The notes under the pieces were generated by a model, which was given only the letters and a program-made list of their open reading frames with translations, searched no databases and was not told the origin of the DNA. The translations under genes were made by a program, and so were the position numbers. Shown here piece by piece: positions 45,700-52,921 of a DNA stretch of 64,000 bases. Source of the stretch: Mesorhizobium_K sp040049215 (GTDB lineage: Bacteria; Pseudomonadota; Alphaproteobacteria; Rhizobiales; Rhizobiaceae); assembly GCF_040049215.1 (NCBI RefSeq), contig NZ_JBDZDN010000001.1, positions 62,001-126,000 of the forward strand, in the 5' to 3' direction. Position 1 is the stretch's first letter. Every line of letters starts with the position of its first letter.

Positions 45700-46587
45700 T
45701 CAGTTGCCGCCGACGAGCCGCGCCACCGCGCTCCAGCAGGATTCCCGCCATGCGGGCGGGCGCCAGCCGTAAACGTCGAGGAGCTTCTGGCACGACAGGC
45801 GCGAATTCAGCGGCCGGCGCGCCTTGGTCGGGTAGTCCGCGGTCGCTATCTCCTCGACCTGCGCCGAGGGTCCGCCGAGCCTGGCGCTTGTCGCGAACAC
45901 ATGCCTGGCGAAGCCGGCCCAGCTGGTGGCGCCCTGCCCGGCGAGGTTGAAGATTCCATGGCGGCTTGCCTGCCGGTCGGCGGCGACGGTTTGCGCGATC
46001 CGCAGCACGCCTTCCGCGATGTCCGCCGCCGAGGTCGGGTTGCCCCATTGATCTGCTACGACGCGGACGCGATCGCGCTCCTTGGCCAGCGCCAGCATGG
46101 TCTTCACGAAATTCCGCCCGTACGGGCTGTAGACCCAGGCGGTGCGCAGGATGACGTGGCGCGGGTTGGCTGCCGCGACCGCCTTCTCGCCCTCGAGCTT
46201 GCTCAGGCCATAGACGTTTCGCGGATCGGTGGCGTCGCTCTCGGCATATTCGCCTGGGGCGTCGCCGGAGAATACATAGTCGGTGGAGAGATGTATGATC
46301 GCGGCGTCGACCTCGGCCGCCGCTTGCGCTACCGCTCGCGCCCCGGCCGCGTTGACCGCGAAGGCGACGTCCGGCTCGTCTTCTGCCTGGTCGACCGCCG
46401 TATAGGCCGCCGCCGAGACGACGACGTCGGGCCTTGCCGCCAGGATCGACGCCCTCACCGTGCCCGGTTCCAGCAAGTCGAGCTGCGGCCGTCCGGCCAG
46501 CTTGACCTCGATCCCGGCATGAGCGGCCGCCCTGTCCGCTAGGCTTCGCGCGACCTGTCCGTCGCGGCCGATGACCAGAACTCTCAC
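45700..46587 (-). CDS. rfbD: dTDP-4-dehydrorhamnose reductase
   Basis: A 295-residue SDR making dTDP-L-rhamnose, the last step of the pathway. NAD(P)-binding LVIGRDGQVARSL at the N-terminus, then STDYVFSGD and YGLSKLEGE (YxxxK) are present. The start is a GTG at 46587 that overlaps the rfbB stop by 4 bases (GTGA). Last gene of rfbA-C-B-D. Confidence 0.93.
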   Translation of the reverse strand: MRVLVIGRDGQVARSLADRAAAHAGIEVKLAGRPQLDLLEPGTVRASILAARPDVVVSAAAYTAVDQAEDEPDVAFAVNAAGARAVAQAAAEVDAAIIHLSTDYVFSGDAPGEYAESDATDPRNVYGLSKLEGEKAVAAANPRHVILRTAWVYSPYGRNFVKTMLALAKERDRVRVVADQWGNPTSAADIAEGVLRIAQTVAADRQASRHGIFNLAGQGATSWAGFARHVFATSARLGGPSAQVEEIATADYPTKARRPLNSRLSCQKLLDVYGWRPPAWRESCWSAVARLVGGN

Positions 46588-47651
46588 GTTGCCGCCGTCA
46601 CGGCAGAGCCGAGGCGTTCGCCTGCATATCTGCCATCGCGGATGGGCTTCCACCACCAGTCGTTGTCGAGATACCAGCGCACCGTCCTGGCGAGGCCGCT
46701 CTCGAAGGTCTCGGCAGGCTGCCAGCCGAGCTCGCGGCGGATTTTCGAGGCGTCGATCGCGTAGCGGCGGTCGTGGCCGGGGCGGTCGGAAACGAAGGTA
46801 ATGAGATCGCGGTAACTGCCGCCGGCACGCGGCTTCATCCGGTCGAGCACGTCGCAGATCGTTTCGACGACCACCAGATTGCTTCGCTCCGAGTTGCCGC
46901 CGACATTGTAGCTCTGGCCGGGCAAGCCCTTGGTCGCAACCAGTTCCAGTGCGCGCGCGTGATCTTCGACGAAGAGCCAGTCGCGCACATTGGCGCCGGT
47001 GCCGTAGACCGGTATCGGCTTGTCGTGAAGTGCGTTGAGGATCGCCAGCGGGATCAGCTTCTCGGGAAAATGGAATGGGCCGTAATTGTTGGAACAGTTG
47101 GAGACGACGACAGGCAGGCCGTAGGTCTCGTGCCATGCGCGGACAAGATGGTCCGACGCGGCCTTGGATGCCGAATAGGGCGAGGACGGCGCATAGGGCG
47201 TGTCCTCGGTGAATATCCCCTCGTCGAACGGCAGGTCGCCAAAGACCTCGTCGGTCGAGACGTGATGGAAGCGAAATCCGGGTTTCTTGTCGCCCGAGAG
47301 GCCCCGCCAGTAGCCGAGGGCGGCAGTGAGCAGACGAAACGTGCCGACGATGTTCGTTTCGATGAATGCGGACGGACCGTCGATGGAGCGGTCGACATGG
47401 CTTTCGGCGGCCAGATGCATGATGACGTCGATCTCGTGCCGGCGCAGCAGGTCGGCAACAGTCGAAGCCTCGCAGATGTCTGCCTTTGCGAAACTGTAGT
47501 TGGGGTAATTTTCGATCTGGCGAAGCGATTCGAGGTTGCCGGCATAGGTCAGCTTGTCGACATTGACGACGCGATGGCCGGGGTTGCTGGAAAGCAGGCG
47601 GCAGACCGCCGACCCGATGAAACCTGCCCCTCCGGTGACCAGAATGTTCAT
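46584..47651 (-). CDS. rfbB: dTDP-glucose 4,6-dehydratase
   Basis: A 355-residue extended SDR. GGAGFIG (7-13), HLAAESHVDRSIDGP, STDEVFGDL with the catalytic Asp-Glu, and YSASKAASD (YxxxK) identify RmlB. It converts dTDP-glucose to the 4-keto-6-deoxy sugar. The ATG at 47651, with AGAGGACGG just upstream, is chosen over a frame extending towards rfbC. It lies 59 bases after rfbC. Confidence 0.96.
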   Translation of the reverse strand: MNILVTGGAGFIGSAVCRLLSSNPGHRVVNVDKLTYAGNLESLRQIENYPNYSFAKADICEASTVADLLRRHEIDVIMHLAAESHVDRSIDGPSAFIETNIVGTFRLLTAALGYWRGLSGDKKPGFRFHHVSTDEVFGDLPFDEGIFTEDTPYAPSSPYSASKAASDHLVRAWHETYGLPVVVSNCSNNYGPFHFPEKLIPLAILNALHDKPIPVYGTGANVRDWLFVEDHARALELVATKGLPGQSYNVGGNSERSNLVVVETICDVLDRMKPRAGGSYRDLITFVSDRPGHDRRYAIDASKIRRELGWQPAETFESGLARTVRWYLDNDWWWKPIRDGRYAGERLGSAVTAAT

Positions 47652-47710
47652 CCGTCCTCTGCCGCTCTTGGTGGCCGCGTAAAACCCCCTATAGGCAAGC
47701 CGATTGCAAC

Positions 47711-48265
47711 CTATTCGAAAACGTCGGCATCGGCGAGCAGCGGCGCATTGCGGTCCTTGTCGGACAGCGTGACGCCAGATGCGGGTATCAGCCAATCGAT
47801 GCCGATCGCCGGATCGTCGAACCTTATCGATCTCTCGTGCTCCGGCGCATAACGCTCGCTCACCTTGTAGAGGACTTCAGTATCGGGGACGAGCGTCACG
47901 AAGCCGTGCGCAAAACCCTTGGGGACCAGTATCTGGTTCCATTTCTCCGCCGACACCTCCAGCCCCAGCCAAGCGCCGAATGTCGGGGAATTCCTGCGGA
48001 TGTCGACCGCCACATCAAGGATCGTGCCGCGCACGACCCTGACCAGCTTGTCCTGCGCAAAGGGCGGAAGTTGATAGTGAAGCCCGCGGAGAACGCCGGC
48101 CGCCTTTGACAGCGAATGATTGTCCTGGACGAAAGCGAGGTCGATCCCCTTCTCGGCCAACCGCGCCGCGCTGTAGGTCTCCGAGAAGAAGCCGCGATGG
48201 TCCTCGGATCGAGCGGGCACTATCTCGTAAACGCCAGGCAGTGCGAGTTGCCTCACCTCAATCAT
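47711..48265 (-). CDS. rfbC: dTDP-4-dehydrorhamnose 3,5-epimerase
   Basis: A 184-residue cupin-fold epimerase with DHRGFFSETY, DNHSLSKAAGVLRGLHYQ (catalytic His) and VPKGFAHGFVTL. It is the third enzyme of dTDP-L-rhamnose synthesis. Its ATG lies inside the end of rfbA (8-base overlap). Confidence 0.96.
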   Translation of the reverse strand: MIEVRQLALPGVYEIVPARSEDHRGFFSETYSAARLAEKGIDLAFVQDNHSLSKAAGVLRGLHYQLPPFAQDKLVRVVRGTILDVAVDIRRNSPTFGAWLGLEVSAEKWNQILVPKGFAHGFVTLVPDTEVLYKVSERYAPEHERSIRFDDPAIGIDWLIPASGVTLSDKDRNAPLLADADVFE

Positions 48266-49145
48266 CTTGCTGCGTCAACTCGGTCATGCGCCGCCTGAGG
48301 TATTGCGCATATTCATTGCTGCCCAGCCGGTCGGCGCGCTCCATGACGCGCTCTGGTTCCAACCACCCCATCTCCACCCCGATCTCCTCCGGGCACGCGA
48401 TCTTTATGCCTTGCCGGTTTTCGATGGTCCGGACGAAGGAAGAAGCGTCATGGAGGCTGTCATGCGTGCCCGTATCGAGCCAGGCAAAGCCGCGGCCCAG
48501 CCTGTGGACCTGAAGATCGCCGCGTTCGAGGTAGGCGTTGTTGACGGCCGTGATCTCCAACTCGCCTCGCGCCGAGGGGGTCGTGGACGCAGCGATGTCG
48601 ACGACGTCGTTATCGTAGAAATAGAGGCCCGTCACCGCCCAGTTCGACTTTGGCTCGATCGGCTTCTCCTCGATGTTCAGCGCCCGACCGGTGCTGCGGT
48701 CGAAGCTGACGACGCCGTATCGCTGGGGGTGGTCGACCTGATAGGCGAAAACCGACGCGCCGCTCTTGCTTGCGGCCGCCTGCTGGCAGATTCGCGACAG
48801 GCCTTCTCCGAAGAATATGTTGTCGCCGAGGATCATGGCGACGTTGCTGTCGCCGATGAATTCCCTGCCGATGATGAAGGCCTCGGCGAGGCCTCTCGGC
48901 TCGGCCTGCTCGGCATAGGAAAGACGGAGGCCGAACTCTGACCCGTCGCCAAGCAGATCGCGGAATGCCGGCAGATCGCGCGGCGTGGAGATAATGAGAA
49001 TGTCCCTGATACCCGCCAGCATCAGCACGCTCAGCGGATAGTAGATCATCGGCTTGTCGTAGATCGGCAGGATCTGCTTCGACACCGCCAGGGTAAGCGG
49101 GTAAAGCCGGGTTCCGCTCCCCCCCGCCAGAATGATCCCCTTCAT
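48258..49145 (-). CDS. rfbA: Glucose-1-phosphate thymidylyltransferase
   Basis: A 295-residue RmlA. KGIILAGGSGTRLYPLT is the nucleotide-binding loop, followed by KQILPIYDKPMIYYPLS and LGDNIFFG. It starts the dTDP-rhamnose pathway and is the first gene of the rfbACBD operon; the promoter should lie in the 188 bases between it and bioY. Confidence 0.97.
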   Translation of the reverse strand: MKGIILAGGSGTRLYPLTLAVSKQILPIYDKPMIYYPLSVLMLAGIRDILIISTPRDLPAFRDLLGDGSEFGLRLSYAEQAEPRGLAEAFIIGREFIGDSNVAMILGDNIFFGEGLSRICQQAAASKSGASVFAYQVDHPQRYGVVSFDRSTGRALNIEEKPIEPKSNWAVTGLYFYDNDVVDIAASTTPSARGELEITAVNNAYLERGDLQVHRLGRGFAWLDTGTHDSLHDASSFVRTIENRQGIKIACPEEIGVEMGWLEPERVMERADRLGSNEYAQYLRRRMTELTQQDD

Positions 49146-49333
49146 CGTGTGGCCGACTTCAATTGCGGGAATGACGATGGGGGAGGAAGGGAACGCTCAG
49201 GCAACAAATTGGACGGCATTCGCGCCAACACGACCTGCAAGGAGCCCCCGCTTCCCGGCCCGGCTTATCGGCTTTGACCATGACGGTCAATGACGCGAAC
49301 CGTTTGGTCCGGAACCGCCCGCGCTTGCGCTGC

Positions 49334-49942
49334 TCAACCCCGCTTGGGCAGCAGCGACCACACGGCCGGAACCAGTGCCGCGGCCAAGGCAACCTTGATC
49401 AGGTCGGGCACGACGAACGGAACGACGCCGAACGTCCACGCCTTGTCGGCGCCGATCAGGGTCGCCAGCCACGCAAAACCCATGGCCAGCATGATCGCGT
49501 CGGCCGCCAGCATCACGCCGAACAATTTGATCGGGTTGCGGTCGAATCCACGATCCGCCGCCCAGCCGACGATCGCAGCCATCACAACGAAACCGGCAAG
49601 GTAACCGCCGGTCGCACCTAGCATATAGGCGATTCCGATGCCCTTCTCCGGCGTGCTCTGGAACACGGGGAAGCCCATCGCGCCCTCCGCCAGATAGAGG
49701 AGGAGGGTCGCAACGCCGAGCCTGAAGCCGAAGCCCGCCGCGATCAGCAGCACGACGAGCGTCTGCAGCGACATGTCGACCGGCCCGAACACGACTTTGG
49801 TCTTGGCCGAAAGCGTCAGCAGCAGCGTGCCAAGCACGGCCAGAAATATCTGCGCGCCCAGGCGCGCCGCGCCCTTCTCAGGCAGAGCAAGATCGACAAG
49901 CGGACGAGCGGTGACTGCAATTGCCATGATTTTTCCGTTCAT
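49334..49942 (-). CDS. bioY: Biotin transporter BioY
   Basis: A 202-residue membrane protein with six hydrophobic segments and the BioY core (FGPVDMSLQTLVVLL, GFPVF, GATGGYLAGFVVMA). It imports biotin, alone or with an energising BioMN module; neither bioM nor bioN is adjacent here. The start may be ATG 49942 or ATG 49927. Its upstream region was inspected for a BioR-type site, and none was convincing. Confidence 0.92.
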   Translation of the reverse strand: MNGKIMAIAVTARPLVDLALPEKGAARLGAQIFLAVLGTLLLTLSAKTKVVFGPVDMSLQTLVVLLIAAGFGFRLGVATLLLYLAEGAMGFPVFQSTPEKGIGIAYMLGATGGYLAGFVVMAAIVGWAADRGFDRNPIKLFGVMLAADAIMLAMGFAWLATLIGADKAWTFGVVPFVVPDLIKVALAAALVPAVWSLLPKRG

Positions 49943-50044
49943 TCGAAATCGGCCGACACTCGACCCTCTGGTTTCCGTATATTTGCTTCCGTGATAAGCG
50001 GCAATCGGTTTCAGCCGTTTGCTTCGGCTTCAGGTGCGATCTTT

Positions 50045-50944
50045 ATGGCCTTGGATTTCGACCTCAGCTTCGAGCCTGCCTACGGCGAGCCGGTCAAAGT
50101 GTTTCCGGGCGTTTCCCGGCTGACCGCACGAAATCCTGGCCCTTTCACGTTCCACGGCACCAACAGCTATCTCGTCGGCGAGAACGAACTGGCGGTGATC
50201 GATCCCGGACCGGAAAACGACGAACATCTCGATGCGCTGATCCGCGCGATCGGCGGCCGACCCGTCAACCATATCCTCGTCAGCCACACGCACCGCGACC
50301 ACTCACCGCTCGCCGCGCGGCTGAGCAGTGTCACCGGCGCGCGGACATATGCCCAGGGGCCGCACCGCGCCGCCAGAAACCCGCCGACCGGTACGCCTCT
50401 CGACAACGGTTCGGATACCGCTTTCATGCCGGATGTAACCTTGGCAGACGGCGACCTTCTCGCTGGCGAGGGGTGGGCGCTTCGCACGGTCCTGACGCCC
50501 GGCCATGCCGCCAATCATGCCGCGTTCGCCCTCGAAGGCGCCGGGCTTCTTTTTTCGGCCGATCACGTCATGGCCTGGTCAACCACGATTGTCGCGCCGC
50601 CGGACGGCTCGATGTCCGACTATATGGCTTCGCTCGACAGACTGATCGAGCGCAATGACGAGCAACTGCTTCCGGGTCACGGCGGCCCGGTGAGAAATCC
50701 GCGCGACTATCTGCGCGGCCTGAAAGAGCATCGACTGGCGCGCGAGCGGGCTATCGTCGCGCGGCTGCGCCAGGGAGACTGGTCGATCGATCAGCTGGTC
50801 AAGGCCATATATCGCGACACCGACCCCAGGATGCATGGGGCCGCAGGGCTTTCGGTGCTCGCGCACCTTGAGGACCTGGTGGACCGCAAACTCGTCGAAA
50901 CGGATGGCGCGCCATCAATCGGGGGGATCTTCCGACCGGTCTAG
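50045..50944 (+). CDS. MBL-fold metallo-hydrolase (LACTB2-like)
   Basis: A 299-residue metallo-beta-lactamase-fold protein. The zinc motif HTHRDH is at about 92-97 (ILVSHTHRDHSPLAA); later ligands are in TPGHAANHAAF, SADHVM and LPGHGGPV. The C-terminal 70 residues form a winged-helix-like extension as in LACTB2 nucleases and related hydrolases. The ATG at 50045 is used; the GTG upstream adds unrelated residues. Its 3' end overlaps the convergent DUF1499 gene by 30 bases. The substrate is unknown. Confidence 0.85.
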   Translation: MALDFDLSFEPAYGEPVKVFPGVSRLTARNPGPFTFHGTNSYLVGENELAVIDPGPENDEHLDALIRAIGGRPVNHILVSHTHRDHSPLAARLSSVTGARTYAQGPHRAARNPPTGTPLDNGSDTAFMPDVTLADGDLLAGEGWALRTVLTPGHAANHAAFALEGAGLLFSADHVMAWSTTIVAPPDGSMSDYMASLDRLIERNDEQLLPGHGGPVRNPRDYLRGLKEHRLARERAIVARLRQGDWSIDQLVKAIYRDTDPRMHGAAGLSVLAHLEDLVDRKLVETDGAPSIGGIFRPV

Positions 50945-51805
50945 CGGCTCGGCGGGTTCCAACGGTTCTGCCGGCGGCGCTTCCGGCTCGACGGGCTTCG
51001 GCGCCGGCTCGGCGGGCTCGACTGGCGCAATGACGGTTAGATAGGCAATCTCGATGTCGAGCTCCGCCAGGAAAGACGCGATGCGCGCCGCGTTGTCGCC
51101 GAAATCGTGTCGCCCGTACCGCGAGACCGAACGCATATCCACATAGGTCGAGGTGTCCTCGTCGATCAGGCGTATGGCAATGTCGGCCGGAAACCCCAGC
51201 AGGAACGAACTCGCCTGCGCTTCGATGGTGATTTCGGTAGCATCGGGCGGAAGCTCGGTGGAACTGACGATCAGCCAGCCGCGATTGTCGAGCACGTCCT
51301 GCACCACTTCGGCGACTTGCGTCATCGGCGCCTCGTAGCGCCGTCCGGTCGCAGCGGGATAGCTGTCCTGCTGCAGCTTGCGCCGTTCGGGCGTGAACGG
51401 CTCGACGCGGTTCATGTCGGGAGTGCGCCGCTCCGCCGCGATGGAAAGCTCTGGCGGATCGTCCGTATCGGTCGAAACATCGTTGAGGATCGGCAGCGTA
51501 ACTCCACGATACGCCGTGATGCCGAACGGCGTCAGCACCAGCAACGCCACCAGAATCGCAAAAAGCAGGCTGCCGCCGCCCTTGCCCCCATAGTGCCAGA
51601 ACAAAAACAGGGCCCGGACCGCAAACAGAAGCGCCAAAAGCGCCACCGCTGCCACGACACCCAGGACAGGAATGAAGTCCGGGGTGCTCAGGAAACCGAT
51701 GCGATGCCCTGTTCCGGCGGTCAGGAACAGCACAGCGGCAAAGACAGCCAGCCGGCGCGACCACACGGTGGCGTTCGAAACACGCCGTTCCAGATATTCG
51801 TCCAT
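50915..51805 (-). CDS. DUF1499 membrane protein with Pro/Glu-rich tail
   Basis: A 296-residue protein: three membrane segments (about 19-36, 44-70, 80-97), then a soluble DUF1499 domain (about 125-255: RRYEAPMTQVAEVVQDVLDNRGW, FLLGFPADIAIRLI, DEDTSTYVDMRSVSRYGRHDFGDNAARI). The last 35 residues repeat Glu-Pro-Ala units (EPAEPAPKPVEPEAPPAEP), probably a flexible tail. The family has no known function. The tail is encoded where the 3' end crosses the MBL gene. Confidence 0.85.
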   Translation of the reverse strand: MDEYLERRVSNATVWSRRLAVFAAVLFLTAGTGHRIGFLSTPDFIPVLGVVAAVALLALLFAVRALFLFWHYGGKGGGSLLFAILVALLVLTPFGITAYRGVTLPILNDVSTDTDDPPELSIAAERRTPDMNRVEPFTPERRKLQQDSYPAATGRRYEAPMTQVAEVVQDVLDNRGWLIVSSTELPPDATEITIEAQASSFLLGFPADIAIRLIDEDTSTYVDMRSVSRYGRHDFGDNAARIASFLAELDIEIAYLTVIAPVEPAEPAPKPVEPEAPPAEPLEPAEPLDRSEDPPD

Positions 51806-52020
51806 GCCGTGGTTGCCGCCCGTTACCGTCCGCGGCGAGCTACTTAGAGCCTTTTCCCCTCGGGTTGAAGGGGAAACGCCAAAGCAATCGACGTCCGCCG
51901 TCCACAGGCATGTGGCCCGCTCTCCTTGCGGCAGCCGTCTTCGCCACATTGCGGCCATCGTGACTGTAGACTCTCGGCCGTGGCGGGGTTGCGTATTGCG
52001 AAGAACCAAAGAGGTTGCGC

Positions 52021-52404
52021 ATGGACACCCAGAATCCAGTGGATCGCCATCCGGAACCGGTCGCGCAGGCTCCGATATTGCTTGCCGCGCCCAATACCGA
52101 GCTTTTGGCCCCCTCCGCGGCGCGCGAGGTTTCCGACGATGATTTCGAGGAGGTCGTTCGCGGCGCGCTGGAAGCGGTCGGCGGCACGCTTCTGTTCAAG
52201 ATGAAGGTCGGCGCCGACAGCGACGCCCATCACGCCGCCGCTGCGGCTGTCGGCCTCGGCGAAGGCCGCCAGTTCCTGCTGCTCACGCTGCCGACCCATG
52301 GCGGCCAGCTCAAGGTCGAGACGACGTCGCACAGCAGCAGCCCATTGGCGCGGATCGCGGAATCATATGCCGGGCTCATGGACGTGCTGAAAGCGGCTGC
52401 CTGA
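52021..52404 (+). CDS. Small protein of unknown function
   Basis: 127 residues, no membrane segment, acidic in the first half (SDDDFEEVVRGALEAVGG), then an alternating strand pattern (TLLFKMKVGADSD, RQFLLLTLPTHGGQLKVETT). AGAGG lies about 10 bases before the ATG at 52021. I do not recognise the family. It stands alone, 76 bases before the DUF427 gene on the same strand. Confidence 0.7.
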   Translation: MDTQNPVDRHPEPVAQAPILLAAPNTELLAPSAAREVSDDDFEEVVRGALEAVGGTLLFKMKVGADSDAHHAAAAAVGLGEGRQFLLLTLPTHGGQLKVETTSHSSSPLARIAESYAGLMDVLKAAA

Positions 52405-52480
52405 ACTGGCCGGTTGGCGTTGACAGTTGACGGAACCCGATCGGCCGCCTCACCTTGTGGCCGATCAAGGGAGTACGGCC

Positions 52481-52894
52481 ATGAACATAGCGGCGAACCT
52501 CGCCCCCGGATTTCAGCGAAACCCTTCCCGCCGGATAACCGTGGAGCCGTTCGATGGCGCGGTGACGGTCGCTTTTTCGGACGCCATCCTGGCGTCGACG
52601 AACGAGGCGCTCGTTCTTCGCGAAGCGGATTACCCGCCGGTGTTCTACATCCCGTTCAAGGACATCTATTTCGAGTTCCTGACGAGCAGCGACACCTCCA
52701 CCCACTGTCCCTACAAGGGCAATGCCTCATACTGGAACGCCAGCGCGGTCGGCGAAGCTGTCAACGACGTGATGTGGGCCTATGAACGTCCCTATGACGA
52801 AATGATGCAGATCAGGGGCCACGGCGCCTTCTATCCGGACAAGGTCAGGATAGAAGCAAACATCAGGTCCGCAGCGCTCGCCGCCGACCTGTAG
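52481..52894 (+). CDS. DUF427 domain protein
   Basis: A 137-residue single-domain protein with the DUF427 core YPPVFYIPFKDI, HCPYKGNASYWNA and MWAYERPYDEMMQIRGHGAFYPDKV. The conserved His, Cys and Trp residues suggest a binding site, but the function is unknown. The ATG at 52481 has AGGGAG about 9 bases before it. It converges on ppdK, 27 bases away. Confidence 0.9.
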   Translation: MNIAANLAPGFQRNPSRRITVEPFDGAVTVAFSDAILASTNEALVLREADYPPVFYIPFKDIYFEFLTSSDTSTHCPYKGNASYWNASAVGEAVNDVMWAYERPYDEMMQIRGHGAFYPDKVRIEANIRSAALAADL

Positions 52895-52921
52895 TCCCCT
52901 GCAATGGGGCCGGTTGCTGCG

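Noticed and set aside
49943..50044. BioR-type operator upstream of bioY
   Set aside because: Only a TTATC half-like sequence is present; the symmetrical TTATnnATAA pattern is not.
52898..52911. CCCC/GGGG mini-hairpin between DUF427 and ppdK as a terminator
   Set aside because: Only 4 base pairs and no T tract.
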